Source: Linyphia triangularis
Lineage: Eukaryota; Arthropoda; Arachnida; Araneae; Linyphiidae
Length of the DNA: 64,000 nt
Assembly: GCA_963978545.1 (NCBI GenBank)
Contig: OZ021723.1
Coordinates: 99,914,002-99,978,001, forward strand
Direction of reading: 5' to 3'
Positions 33,640 through 44,670 of this stretch are shown here, in pieces (position 1 is the stretch's first letter; the number at the start of each line of letters is the position of its first letter). The translations under genes were made by a program, and so were the position numbers. The notes under the pieces are model-generated. The model worked only from the letters and a program-made list of their open reading frames with translations. It had not been told where the DNA came from and did no database searches.

Positions 33640-34330
33640 ATTTTAAATCATAAGGGTTTACAAGCCACTTGGTGACAATTCCACCATTCCTCCCTGCCTT
33701 CCACGGGGGAAGCCTTCACTCGTTTATAACAGCAAGGTATGGCGGACTTGCCAATAAACAAGCAATGGAATTCTTATTGTTCCATCCATGTTGTATGCAA
33801 CTATTGCAGTTGTTCTTTCTCTGCCCATCCCGAAAATTTTTCACCCTTAGGAAAATGTCCTCGAAGGATGTGCTTTAAAGAAAATTTTCGTCTGTATGAA
33901 AAATTATCCGGGTTTGTATGCTTTTGCCAGAGCAGTTCATATTTCGGTGAGACGAATCCCCGTTGTCTGCATTAAGAGCGGTTTCAATTTCCGTAAAAAT
34001 GTTTGCAGTCAATTCCAATTTGAACTTGGTGAGCCAACTATTGGAACAAATAAAATTACACCTAGGCACCACTAAAATTTTTTTTGCCTTCTCTTGCTTA
34101 ACAGCTCCTGTCAGAATGTTTTGACAGCTATCATCCATAATCCAACGCAAGAGTGCCACTTATACGTCTTCATTTTTACTAATCCGCTTTCTTTTCCTTG
34201 CGGCTAAATTACTTTACGGCATAAGCCGTTTGTATCTTTCCTTGATTTTTTAAATAACTGTCGTATGAGTGCTGTTTGACGATTCCCATACTTGGTTGTA
34301 ATTTCGTTTTTTTTTTCATCACTTTTATTT
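33640..34330 (-). pseudogene. CENP-B/Tigger-type transposase remnant
   Basis: One minus-strand frame reads WESSNSTHTTVI, a stop, KIKERYKRLMP, a stop, SNLAARKRKRISKNEDV, a stop, then VALLRWIMDDSCQNIL and CNFICSNSWLTKFK. This order is the helix-turn-helix region of CENP-B/Tigger transposases: a KRKR-type basic block, an ALL.W....SQNI-like block and a GWL.RFK-like block. The open part is 33875-34159. Further downstream another frame gives VKNFRDGQRKNN, resembling the part of the DDE domain after the first catalytic residues. At least three in-frame stops and a frame change make it a pseudogene. Family placement is by motif order only. Confidence 0.8.
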
Positions 34331-34867
34331 AAAAAAAAAATATTGTTTCCAATTGTTAACGAGAAGTTTCCAAGTCATTAATGACAAGTTTCGAATTCCA
34401 AAAAGCGACTGAGTTTTGTTTCTAAACTTAGTGGTGGTCACACCCTTACGCAGTTCCCCTCTTTTTAAGGGTTCAACCTTGAGGCCAAAATAGTAATTTC
34501 ATAACACTTTTCAACTTCTCGGATAACGAAGACTTTAAGTAAAAAAAAAAAAGTGGGTTTTAAAATCAAATTTTCTCCCGCTCATGTGGGATTTCATGTG
34601 AAACAAATAAATAAAACTTAATTTCACACTTAATCATACTTTTTACTTATATTTCACTTTTTATCGTACACTTACGGGAAGCTGCTTTTATTTTGTGTTA
34701 ACGGTATTTGACTGTAATAGTATAAGGTTTTTATGGGAATCTTTTCCATGTTTATCTATTAACAAAGTTGATTAGTTCAAGGTTCCTCTTTTGCTCTTTC
34801 AGCCATACTTTGGCTCAATATTATTCTTTGTCAATATACATACCTTCCTCTTGCGTTATGTATTTAC

Positions 34868-35030
34868 ACTCTTGCATCGCATGCCAAAGGTGCCGGGTTC
34901 GAATCCTGCTTTAGGCATGGATGTTCGTTGCTGTTCGGAATCCAAGTTGAGCTGTTGGACCTGGCCTGATTAGCCGTTATAGTGCATAAAAATAGGTCGT
35001 TGAACTAAGAAACCAACCGACCGACCCATG
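34868..35030 (+). repeat. tRNA-derived SINE, family 2, 5'-truncated copy
   Basis: Begins around CTCTTGCATCGCATGCC. It contains an intact box B (GGGTTCGAATCC), CGGAATCCAAGTTGAGCTGT and CCTGATTAGCCGTTATAGTG, and ends AAACCAACCGACCGACCC. It lacks the box A region. Confidence 0.85.
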
Positions 35031-35528
35031 ATCATTACAAAAACAAACAAATGCACTGGCCATGTTTTGAGTTTTCAAAAAATAAATTATAAAACGATGG
35101 CTGGTACGAAAATCTCCAGACTCATTCTTATGAGCACTGTTCTTTTAAATAACTTCGAAAGTGAATATTCTTTCTAAAAATAAAATTAATATCCTTTTCG
35201 AATTGAATTTTGTTATATATCGAGTGTTGCTGTGAAATCTCTGGAAAATACCCTGCAGTCGAAGATAAACAAACCATATCTTTAAACTGAAGTATGTTAA
35301 ACTACAGGAAAGTTAAAATAATTCAATCATTGCTTCGATGAGTAGCCCTTTTATAGAAGAAAATAAATAATATGACACATGAAAACAAAGTTTTAAATAT
35401 AAATCCTTCATATGTATTGCCAATTTTCCAATTGCCTCTTTTTGAGCTCAAATTGAGTTTTCATAATTTTTGATCTCTAAGAACAAAAGATAAATTCCTA
35501 ACTATTTACTAACTTATTTTTTTGGCCC
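35031..35528. other. Intergenic stretch, nothing recognised
   Basis: AT-rich sequence without open frames of interest. Confidence 0.4.
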
Positions 35529-35945
35529 CCACAACTTGATTGAATACATTGTCATCCACAACGAGTCCATTTGCTAAGATTCAGTTTCACTGAATGACGG
35601 TAAAGTAGGTTTATTAGTAATCCCAAGCACCAATTGAAGCGTGTTTAAAATCGACCTTTTTGTGACAGTGACAGCACCCGAAACTTGACATAATGCATTC
35701 TTATGTACAAGGAATATGCATTATAAGCACTTTTCAACATAACCCAACTTTTCAACTTGCACTGTCAACTTTCAGCTCGATTCGATGGCGAAAATTAGTT
35801 TATTAGTATTCCGAAACGATTTTAGATGTGTGTGTAAAAGCAATCTTTTAATGACTGTGACAGATCCCAAAGCTTGATAAGAATGCATTGTCATCAACAT
35901 TAATTCTATCTAACAAGGTTCAGTTCGATTGGGTGACGACCATTG
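35529..35945 (+). repeat. Diverged tandem repeat of about 170 bp, 2-2.5 units
   Basis: Recurring blocks are TTGATTGAATACATTGTCAT / TTGATAAGAATGCATTGTCA, TTCAGTTTCACTGAATGACG / TTCAGTTCGATTGGGTGACG, TTTATTAGTAATCC / TTTATTAGTATTCC and GTGACAGTGACAGCACCC / ATGACTGTGACAGATCCC. Confidence 0.65.
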
Positions 35946-36033
35946 GGCTAATTTGACCTCCACAGATTAGGCCAGCAGGCACAACCTTTCACCCCTTCTC
36001 TTCCCCAGCGTTATCAGACGTAGTATTTTTAAT

Positions 36034-36232
36034 ACCATGTTGTTGTTTTTCCTACACCAATATTTTGGCATAGTGCCTTTCTTAGTACTTTTTGAAGTGG
36101 AGGAAGTCTTAATTTTTGAAGTACTATTGATGCTTCAATACGTAAAAATGTTATTAAATATGATATGTTCACAATGCATTGTGAAAAATTGTCTGCCTAA
36201 CAATTTAAAATAAGAGGTTTTGTAATGCCACC
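36034..36232 (+). repeat. Partial copy of the interior of the piggyBac-like MITE
   Basis: TTGTTGTTTTTCCTACACC, TTTGGCATAGTGCCTTTCT, GTACTATTGATGCTTCAATA and GAAAAATTGTCTGCCTAA match 31255-31445 in order. Neither TTAA end is recognisable. A C-rich tract (36233-36260) follows. Confidence 0.75.
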
Positions 36233-36541
36233 CCCTCCCCCCCCCCCCTCCCCTCACAATACACACACAATCGAAGTTAGAATATAGGATTTAAAAACGC
36301 TTCAGCATTGCCACTTGCTGCTGAACAAAAATAACCTTTAAAATTATAATTTTTGCATATTTAGAAGTATTACTGAGTAAAAATTAAAATTTTATTAAAA
36401 GGGGAAGAAAAAAAAAGTTCTCATAGTGCTCTAAATTTTCAAAAATTAATTAAAAAAAAAAAAAATTCATCAAATACTTCTTAGACATCTGATTTAGAAT
36501 ATGTAAAATAGTTTTCGCGAAAAACAATAATTACTGTACCT

Positions 36542-37899
36542 TAGGGTGGTCCATAAAAGGTCGATTTTATTTTTTAAAGATTTTTAATGGTGCTATCCCT
36601 TTATTATTTTTTTTTTTTATATAAAAAAGTAAAGTTTGAGCCCATAGTTTTGATATTTAGGGGTAGCTCAACACCTTAAAAGTTTTATGTTTGGGTATTT
36701 CATATTGCAGAAAGTAACAAATTCATAAAAATATTAAATTTTATTTTGTTGGAAATTTCTAGCACTTTTCAAAATAAAAATAATTTTAAAACGATATAAT
36801 TATAAAACAACAGTGACATTTAAATAGCAGCAGAAGTTCCAGTGGCTACTAAAGTCTGTTTTTTGCAACCAAGATGAGTTTGGCTCAAATTTCATGTCCG
36901 TAAATGTTCTGAGCTTAATGTCAGGACGCTTTGCCGGATTGTTTCTTCCATTAACTTCTTTCATAGCCTTTATCATAATTCTTTTCAGGCAGTGAGGCAC
37001 TTGATTGTTGGTTATTGTTACCGAAAGGTTGAATGGGTTGTGATGGGTATGATTTTACTCATGTAAACATTCCATTTGTCATGGAAAAATGAAAACCGAT
37101 ATAATACTTTTGAGCAGATCCAAACTAAATTTCAAGATTAGGGAGCTGAATTGATTACCAAATATTTGAAACTGATTTTAGTATTTCTAGGTGAAACTCC
37201 ATCTCTCGGAATCAGTTTTTTTGGCACTTGCAGCAATGCACCATGCTCCGATGGATATCGAAAATACTGTACTCTTAATATATGGATGTTGAATTGCCAG
37301 TTCACTGTTAGTTTAAGAGATGAAAAGGGATTGCAAAGGATATATATATTTGCTATACAAGTGTACCCAAAGGCTAGGATTGCAGCTTCATCTCAAAATA
37401 CACCATTCAGTAATTTATTTTGATAAAATCTCTATTGCACTATAGAAATATTGATGAAGAAGTATTCAAAGTTGCATCAGAAAAGCTAGTCATTCGACTC
37501 TGGTGTTTGTCAGAGAATCTCGTAACCGTAGCTCTTTTTGAAGCCTTGCAATCAGAAACTTTCGTTTTAGTTCTTTTTGCTGTTAAACCCCTCATGAGGT
37601 ATTTATTCTCTCAGATGAAGAAGCTACAGTTAAAAATATATTTCATAAACTATTTGTTTATACAAAACTAGCATTTCAATTTCCTGTTAATTGTAACTAC
37701 AATCTCATTAGTGTTTAGTTTGCACCTTCGAAAACAACCTCGCTATGGGACAGTGGTGTGAACTTCATCTGCATTGAGCTACCTCTTAATATCACTGAAA
37801 TTTTCTAAAATTTGGTCTGCTTTATTTTTTACAACATTGGAACAAAATAAGAGGATAGGACTCTTAAAATTTTGACCTTCATTATTTTGGACCACCCTA
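36542..37899. mobile_element. DNA transposon with TAGGGTGGTCCA ends, decayed
   Basis: The left end TAGGGTGGTCCATAAAAGG and the inverted right end TAGGGTGGTCCAAAATAATG share 12 perfect bases plus a shifted AAGGTC. A TACCT can be seen at both junctions (GTACCT before the left end, CTACCT across the right), so a short TSD is possible but ambiguous. On the minus strand about 65 codons (37430-37625) are open, with a basic, Ser/Thr-rich translation (for example ASKRATVTRFSDKH). Another 66 codons are open at 36800-37000. I cannot assign the superfamily. Confidence 0.7.
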
Positions 37900-38885
37900 C
37901 CTACCTACATGTAAAAAATTATTATTATTGTTTTTTTATTATTAAAAAATACATGACTATTTTTGTCAAATAGATATCAAGAATGACACAAAAAAAATGT
38001 CAATGAAGTTTTAGTATTTTGAGTAAGGTGGGAATTTCAAAAATCACGAATTGAGAAAAATGCTTTCGAAATATCGAAGGAGCTATTGCAGCAGTGCTAA
38101 ATTGACGGTAAGAATATAGTTTTGTGCAATTGCAGCTATCAGATCAGCTCATAAACTTGTCAGAATAAGAAGGTTTCAAAGATTATAAACACACAAAAAA
38201 TAGAAAATTTAAATTTTTATTATTTTTTGTGAAAACAAGGGGTACCAAATCCCATTAAGGAGAAGGAGGGAGGATTTTTAAAATGGGTAATCGTAATTCC
38301 AATTTACATGGGAACATCTTTTTACGACATAAATTGTTTTAAAAACTTGCGAGCCTTAAGAAATGATTGCCATTGACTTTGAAAAATATTTACTTATCAA
38401 TTGTGGTTTGCTTGAAAAGTTCACTTGGTCTAAGAAGGATCATAGAAGGCTTTTCTATTTTAGACATGTTTATTAGATATCTTTTTGTGCAACTGACTCG
38501 GATGTGTGTGTTTTACACAAGTACGATAGTATTTGAATTAATGTGGGTGCACTGTTGCATTTAGGATTTTTTTCCCTTTGTTTCCGTTTCCCCCTACAAA
38601 ATAACCAGTCAGATTTTTATTCTAAAAGTATTGAAATTTAATCTGCTCGCAATTAAATTGTCATTTCTTTCAAGCCCCTAATGTATAGGCTGTAATACTC
38701 ATGCTGTCCAAAATACCCTTAAATCTTCTATCAAAATAAACCCCAAAATTTATTTATACCAAAATAATAACAATAATCCAAGCACGAGCCACAGCTAGGT
38801 TAATTTAACAGCGATTTGAAGCATAAAGGAAATAAAAGGAAACAGTGCACAGCACTCTCTATAAGTATTTTACTAGACATCAGTT
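37900..38885. other. Intergenic stretch, nothing recognised
   Basis: AT-rich sequence with only short open frames. Confidence 0.4.
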
Positions 38886-39075
38886 GCCAACCTGATGGCT
38901 GTGGGGTTAGCGCGCTGGCCTCGCAGGCCATAGGTGCCGGGTTCGAACCCTGGGTTAGGTCATGGATGTTTGTTGTGGCTCGGAATCCACTTTAAGCTGT
39001 AGGTCGCGGCCTGATTAGCTGTTATTGTGCATAAATATAGGTTGTTAAGCTTAGAAAACCAACTCGACATCAGTT
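38876..39075 (+). repeat. tRNA-derived SINE, family 2, full copy with 10-bp TSD
   Basis: The body (38886-39065) begins near CCTGATGGCTGTGGGGTTAG with a box A-like GGTTAGCGCGCTGG. Box B follows (GGGTTCGAACCCTGGGTTAG), then CGGAATCCACTTTAAGCTGT, CCTGATTAGCTGTTATTGTG and a tail GAAAACCAACTC. GACATCAGTT flanks it on both sides (38876-38885 and 39066-39075). This is the best-preserved family 2 copy in the window. Confidence 0.92.
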
Positions 39076-40143
39076 TATCATCGAAGCAAGTATAGAAATA
39101 ACAATATCGGATAATTTCCGATTAATTTCCTTTCGGATCGAATAATATCTTGTATTAAAACTAAGAATGAACCTTTTACTATGGCTACAACGGGGCTGGT
39201 ATTTGTCTTCTCCTCAATGCCTTTTGAAGCTCGACACAAAAATATTATTGTTTGGACTGTCCTGAAGTGTTTTTTCAACTATAGGTTACCTTTGAAGATT
39301 ATCTTAAGAGATAATCCAAATCATTTCTTCTCGTCACCTGCATTATGTATTTAATTTTTGAGTCTTCCTTATCAAACTCATCAGTGAACTAGATCAAACA
39401 AAGCAAATTTTATTAATGAGGGCAGGTGAAGGAGTGCTATGAGTCTCCCTTTTTGCAATTCAGTATGAAGTTGCCCAGCAGAGCCCGAAGTGATACTGCA
39501 CGTGGCAAACTTCTTCTTATAAAGTAGATAAACCAGCGTGTCATTTTTGTTTAAAGAGATCCTGCCCTAATCATTTATCCACCTTAAGAGAGCTAAAATG
39601 ATTTCTTTATCCTTCAAATAGTCTTGTCGCAAATTTGGAAATTTTGTCCATGACTGGCCATTTTCATTAAAGTGAGATGTATTAAAAGGTGCTCATACTG
39701 ACCATATTAGGTGCAAGGTTTCCTTGTATGGACTTAGGTTCCCAACATGAGCACTGTCCATTATTGCAACTATCTGATGTTTTAAACTCGATTATCATAT
39801 CAACATAGCGTTATTTTAAAAAGTGCAATGCTATAGTCGTACTGTTTTTAAGTATTTTTAGTGCTTGTAGACATACCAAAGATAAGAAATCCAGTGAATA
39901 ATTTTAAATACTTATTTTACCTCGTCAAGTTTTGGAAGTTAACAATTCCGCTGATAGTAAATTGTTCAGTTCCTTGAGTTATTATTCACAATTTTTTTGC
40001 AATCCACCAACAATTTTGATTATTGACTCACTTTGGGAAACGTTGCTCCCTAACATTTAAATGCGTTCACTTCTGTTTCTTACCTCCATTTTATGACATA
40101 TTCAATCGTGAAAACTTCTCTAATGCATTCAATTTGCTGAATC
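39076..40143. other. Intergenic stretch, nothing recognised
   Basis: Unique-looking sequence. The 66-codon minus-strand frame at 39078-39278 has no motif. Confidence 0.4.
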
Positions 40144-40148
40144 TAATT

Positions 40149-40481
40149 CAGGGTTCCCACGTTCATTAAAAGTGCTAATATTTTCGAACTTGTTTTGAAG
40201 GGCTTGGAAGTACTTGAAAATGCCGAGAGGTCTTTAAAAAGTCCTTAATTTTTGCGGAAGTTGTGTGCCCGCCACTTATCCGCACCGTAACGGAATTCTC
40301 TGGCATATTTGTATCACCCATGCCAACTTGTAACTTCTCTAACTTTTTTGATAGAATATACTTAATTAAAAACTTATATTGACGTGATGCCTGAAACCAA
40401 ATTTTCTAAGGTCTTTGAAAAACGTTATTTAGGTCCTTAAAAGTTAATGATTTTCATTCTGTGATTTGAGTGAGAACTCTG
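40149..40481. mobile_element. CAGGGTTCCCAC MITE, copy 2, 5-bp TSD
   Basis: Starts CAGGGTTCCCACGTTCATTA and ends TTTGAGTGAGAACTCTG, flanked by TAATT on both sides (40144-40148 and 40482-40486). The interior matches copy 1 (GGTCTTTAAAAAGTCCTTAA, GATGCCTGAAACCAAATTTT, GATTTTCATTCTGTGATT) with some deletions. Confidence 0.93.
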
Positions 40482-40532
40482 TAATTTTTATAAGTTATTT
40501 CTTTTAATGTACAAAATTCCTTATTATCGGAT

Positions 40533-40680
40533 CCACCTGATGGCTGTGTGGCTAGTTCTCAAGTGCCGGATCCTGGGTTAGGCATGGATGTTCTTTGTGG
40601 TTCGGAATCCACGTTAAGCTGTAGGTTCTAGCATGATTAATCAACCCTATCACCGGTAAATATGTCTGTTCAACCTATTG
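40533..40680 (+). repeat. tRNA-derived SINE, family 2, degraded copy
   Basis: CACCTGATGGCTGTGTGGCT, a deleted middle, GCCGGATCCTGGGTTAGGCA, TTCGGAATCCACGTTAAGCT and a short poorly conserved end (CTGTTCAACC). Confidence 0.8.
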
Positions 40681-41839
40681 TTTTCAAAGGTTAGTGCTGA
40701 AGTTGGCATACCGTTGGGTATATTTATTTGAAGTGTTTTTCAAAATTGTTAGGGAAAGATGCACATCAAAAGAAAAAAGCCATAGGAACTTTTTTTTTTA
40801 TACAAACGAACATCTGATTGGGTATTCAAGTTAATTCTAATGATTCAAACCTTGTGTTGTTGTAGCGATATCTTTAATTTCCTTTTGAAATAATTTTTAC
40901 TTGTCATTTGTATTAATTTTCCGAATTTATAAACTACTGCGGGCGTAAATACAGAGTTTTTAAAACACCTCCTTTCTCAATGTAGCATGAAATGTGACAA
41001 TACCTTCAGTTACTGTGAAAGAAAGCTATTCTTTCAAAACGTGAGGTCAAAAATTATTTATCAATTGCAAATTGAATATAGAATATTAAAATGAATATAT
41101 ATTTTTAGTGTTTGATTTATGAAAACACTTCATAAAGTGTTCATGAATCAAACACTCTATATTGATATAAATTACTTAAAATATAGGTATTGCAAATCCT
41201 AATTCCTTTGCATAACCTATGTCTATTTCATTCTCCCATGCCCAAATTGAAACGTAATGTGTCTTCACTACAACTAAAATGCTTCGATTTAATGTAGACA
41301 TATGATAATAAGTGGCAGCTCATTTCCTTTAGTAATTCTGAATGCTTCTTAATTGATGATACTGGTGAATTTTTAAATTGAGACAATATACAAAATTTTT
41401 TAAAGTTGACATTTATGTTGAACTAAAATATAATTCCTTTTTAAAAGTTTAATGTTTTTTTTATTTAATTTAAATTTTAATTAACTTTAAATTTTAAGTT
41501 ATTTTAAATTTTGATTAAATTTAAATGTTTTAATTTATTAATTTTACTTTTTTACTTGTAGTTTTCTAATAAAAAATCTATTAATCTTTTTATATTTTTT
41601 ATTAATTAATTAATTTTTTAATGTTGTGATTTTTCCAATTACGTGGTTTATTAATCCCACTTCTAATGAATTTACAATTCTTTGTGTAGCAAAATGCAAA
41701 GATTACTCTGTCTACCAAGTAAAATTTAAATAACTTTAAAATAAGTTTGAGATAAAACATTTGTCTTTTACCGTGTAAATAAAAAATTTAAATGATTTCA
41801 TTTAAAATCTAGAGTATTTAGTCTTAGGAGTTTGCACAC
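40681..41839. other. AT-rich intergenic stretch with one strong hairpin
   Basis: AT-rich throughout (especially 41450-41620). No gene recognised apart from the hairpin at 41107. Confidence 0.45.
41107..41156. repeat. 50-base near-perfect hairpin
   Basis: AGTGTTTGATTTATGAA pairs with TTCATGAATCAAACACT, with one T-G position. The inner ACACTT pairs with AAGTGT after a two-base bulge, leaving a small loop. It could be a tiny foldback element or a hairpin RNA; nothing shows that it is transcribed. Confidence 0.7.
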
Positions 41840-42799
41840 TTAAGGTATACGAACACCTTCGATAGATTTTTTTTTAAATTCTATTAAAAATTTAATTTAT
41901 TGGTATATTTCTATCAACTATAAATAAAAAAAGTGTTTAATGATAAAATTTGTAAAATAAAATATTTTTTATTAGTTTAAAATACAATAAACTGCTGAAA
42001 AAGTCATAAAATACACTGTTCCGCATATTGAAATAAAATGACACCTATTCAATATTTTTCAATTTTTTAAACTGAATTAGAAAGAGTAATGGACAAAGAA
42101 GGCTGTATACTAGAAACTTATCAATACATTAATATTTGAGGATTTTATAAACTTTTGAAATCAACGCTTAAACAAATGCCCTAAAGCAGCACATGTTTAA
42201 GTTTTTATAAAGGCATAAATCATTTTGTTATTATGTTTTTAGTGTCATCCTAGTTCCCAGCCATCATACATACTTCAATGACATAAATGGAAAATTTTTT
42301 TCAATTTGAACTAGAACTTTGGAAACTATTGTAATATGCGTGATGTAAAATATAAAAAAAACCTTTTCCGAGAAAAAGCCAAATGAAAGTTTATTTTTCA
42401 CTTTAATTTTTATGCATATATTTTTATTGCACAATTCTGGTTTCTTTAATTGAGCTGCATCTTGGGAACAACTGCAAATAATTTTTTTGCAATTTAAATG
42501 AAAACTTTTGAAAATATTCTATTTTATACAAAAGAACGTGAAAAAAAAAATTTGAAAAAAATTTGAATTACATGTTTTGGATCAAATTAACACCTTTTCT
42601 ACTTGAAATTGATAACTAATTTGTCATACATAAATTATATATATACATTGGGTGAAGAAATAATATTTTTTTTTGTTATTTAAATTAAAATTTATAAACA
42701 TGTGATATTTTATATAAATATTGCAAAAATCTTTTTAAAATTATAGAAAAATATTTCACCTTGCGACATTCTATATATAGTTATAGACTATTTATAGTT

Positions 42800-44482
42800 T
42801 TAATAATTCCCAGCTTCATATGCGGGACCTTCTTGTGTTTCAATTACAGAAATTTTTTTTTTGCGTATTGCCCTCAAGACTTTCCTTTGCTTCTGCGCTA
42901 CAGGGGTAGAATGTCGCACAGACTCTTTCTTTCTCGTCTCGTCCAGGCGTAAGTACTCTTTCACAGTAAAGTTCTCATTATTTTCAATATTGAGTTTTGA
43001 AAATACATGTAAACAACCCTCATACCCATCATTGAATTGAATTACCGCATCATAAGCCCCTAAGCGCAAAGCTTGTAGTCCAACGAAAACGGTTTTCGGC
43101 ACTCTTTGCCAAATGTTGCCATTGAAACATTCATTGGCATTCTGGGTTTTCCCATGCAAGCACTTGCTCAACAGTTCCCTTGAGCACAACTGCATATATA
43201 CTGGCTTTACCTCTTTCAGAACTGTATCTGGAAGTCCTTTGTACTTTGTAGTTGGTTGGGAGTTGTTTGCAACTGCTCGTTGGTAGTAGCACCAACTATC
43301 TTTTCCTGTTGGACATTGTCGATGCATCGGCTTTTCTTCAGATGATGCGCAGTGGAAAAGCACAGCAATGACAGTTTGCTGCATCTTTGGCAAATCACCC
43401 ACATTACTTCGTATGGCTAATCCATAATAATTTTGCAGACGATCGATGAAGGTGTCTGTTAGTTTTCCTCTGCCAGAGAGACCTTTCACTTTCTTCTTCA
43501 GCTTTCGAAGACGCCCGCCAACTCTTTTTTGGATGTGCCCGATACACTCAAGCTTCTCCACACTATCCTTCCTGTATGTGTCCTTCACAACATCGTAGCC
43601 ATTGGAATCTCCATCACCATAGTATGTAGTATACTTCAGACCTTTGCGAATGGATCGGTTGAAGATTCTCCTTGCCCCAACTGCTTCCATTGTTTTAGCT
43701 GACCCCTTGTGGTTGCACTGACATATGTGGTCTGCTTTCGTCGACTGATAGATATTGTCTTTCTTCATTTTGTAGAGGCGTTTGCAAGTAGTGCAAAATG
43801 AAGACATAACCTCAATGTCGAGCACTTTCCCTGTGTTGATAGAAATAGCTGTGACACAACCATTCAAAGAAGTATATCCTCGACGCTGCCATGACCCGTC
43901 AACAGATACACCACACTCGGCAGGATCTTCTCCGCCATTTAGCTCAGCTGCTGCTTTGTTCATGGATTCTTGGGCAACTTCAGTGACTGCACCAAGTATC
44001 CTTTTTTTGTGCGAGTTGTATGCATTCTTACATGGAGGTGAAGGCAAATTCAATGTGGCGCACAGTTTATTCGCAGCAGAATAACCTTTGCCCAGTTGGC
44101 GCATTCCGTACACCAACCTGGTATTTATTTCAGGTGCCTGTCCAGATTTATTTGTCGACACAAAATTCTTTACAAAATCACAACAACTGCATGTCAAGGC
44201 AAAATGTGAGCAGAGGCCATACTTAGTTTTCTCATACAAGTGCAATCCTGCATTTGAACAGCTTGGGCACAATAGCTCTGAAAACAAGCTTGCCAGAGTT
44301 TCGATATTGAAAATCCTATTTCCTGAAACTGGGGTTTCTCTTTCAATGGTCTCTCCCGTCTCTTTAGCTTCAGTTACAGAAGGACAAACAGAGTTATTAT
44401 GTACTACGTTTTGTGAAACACGTTTCATGTATCTATTGCCTTGAAAACGACGTTTTTTCTTTGTAACTAGCGATTTTCCCAT
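42800..44482 (-). CDS. Mutator-like/Kolobok-type DDE transposase, intact
   Basis: The predicted product is a nuclear cut-and-paste transposase of about 560 residues acting on the ends of its own element. I chose the ATG at 44482 (MGKSLVTKKKRRFQGN). The frame is open to an earlier ATG at 44539, but that adds only a hydrophobic, AT-encoded 19-residue extension. The order is: a basic N-terminus; a Cys cluster (CPSC at 72-75, Cys 91, 98, 100 and 101) that probably binds zinc; GVSVDGSWQRRGY with Asp195; CTTC (230-233) and CQCNH (254-258), a second likely zinc site; YYGDGDSNGY with Asp290/292; LECIGHIQKRVG (Cys313, His316); and LHGKTQNANECFNG with Glu451. Asp195, Asp290 or 292 and Glu451 are the likely catalytic triad (inference). 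The tail is basic. No frameshift, stop or intron is evident. The motif order matches proteins labelled 'Mutator-like transposase domain' in arthropods; this is recognition, not a search. Confidence 0.93.
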   Translation of the reverse strand: MGKSLVTKKKRRFQGNRYMKRVSQNVVHNNSVCPSVTEAKETGETIERETPVSGNRIFNIETLASLFSELLCPSCSNAGLHLYEKTKYGLCSHFALTCSCCDFVKNFVSTNKSGQAPEINTRLVYGMRQLGKGYSAANKLCATLNLPSPPCKNAYNSHKKRILGAVTEVAQESMNKAAAELNGGEDPAECGVSVDGSWQRRGYTSLNGCVTAISINTGKVLDIEVMSSFCTTCKRLYKMKKDNIYQSTKADHICQCNHKGSAKTMEAVGARRIFNRSIRKGLKYTTYYGDGDSNGYDVVKDTYRKDSVEKLECIGHIQKRVGGRLRKLKKKVKGLSGRGKLTDTFIDRLQNYYGLAIRSNVGDLPKMQQTVIAVLFHCASSEEKPMHRQCPTGKDSWCYYQRAVANNSQPTTKYKGLPDTVLKEVKPVYMQLCSRELLSKCLHGKTQNANECFNGNIWQRVPKTVFVGLQALRLGAYDAVIQFNDGYEGCLHVFSKLNIENNENFTVKEYLRLDETRKKESVRHSTPVAQKQRKVLRAIRKKKISVIETQEGPAYEAGNY

Positions 44483-44622
44483 TTTTATAACAAAAATTAA
44501 TAGTATAATAAATTGGAATTTAAACAAATTTATCCTCACAGACAGAAATCTTAAAATTAATAGCTAAAAAGTTATGAAATCAGGGAAACAAAATCAAAAC
44601 AGCATGTAGAAATATTCAGAGA

Positions 44623-44670
44623 ACATAAAGTTGTTGCCAGATTGTAAGCAACATAAGATGTTGCCAGATT
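44623..44670 (-). promoter_or_regulatory. Direct repeats upstream of the transposase
   Basis: ACATAAAGTTGTTGCCAGATT (first 20 bases are the core) and ACATAAGATGTTGCCAGATT occur 28 bases apart, about 140-190 bases upstream of the ATG and inside the element. They could be transposase or host-factor binding sites; a chance duplication is equally possible. Confidence 0.35.

Larger units (their letters stand above)
32792..34714. mobile_element. Tigger/pogo-like transposon, inactivated
   Basis: The left end CAGTCAAGCACCGTTAACAC and the inverted right end CAGTCAAATACCGTTAACAC match at 17 of 20 positions. TA lies outside both ends (32790-32791 and 34715-34716), the superfamily's target. It encloses the remains of a CENP-B-type HTH/DDE transposase on the minus strand. 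The 1.9-kb length suggests internal loss compared with full Tigger elements of roughly 2.4 kb. Confidence 0.88.

Noticed and set aside
43782..44444. Plus-strand open frames opposite the transposase
   Set aside because: They are antisense shadows of the 42800-44482 gene and have no motifs of their own.
44483..44539. Upstream in-frame ATG of the transposase (19 extra residues)
   Set aside because: The extension is hydrophobic and AT-encoded, unlike the basic start typical of DNA-binding transposases. The ATG at 44482 is the better start, though the longer form cannot be excluded.
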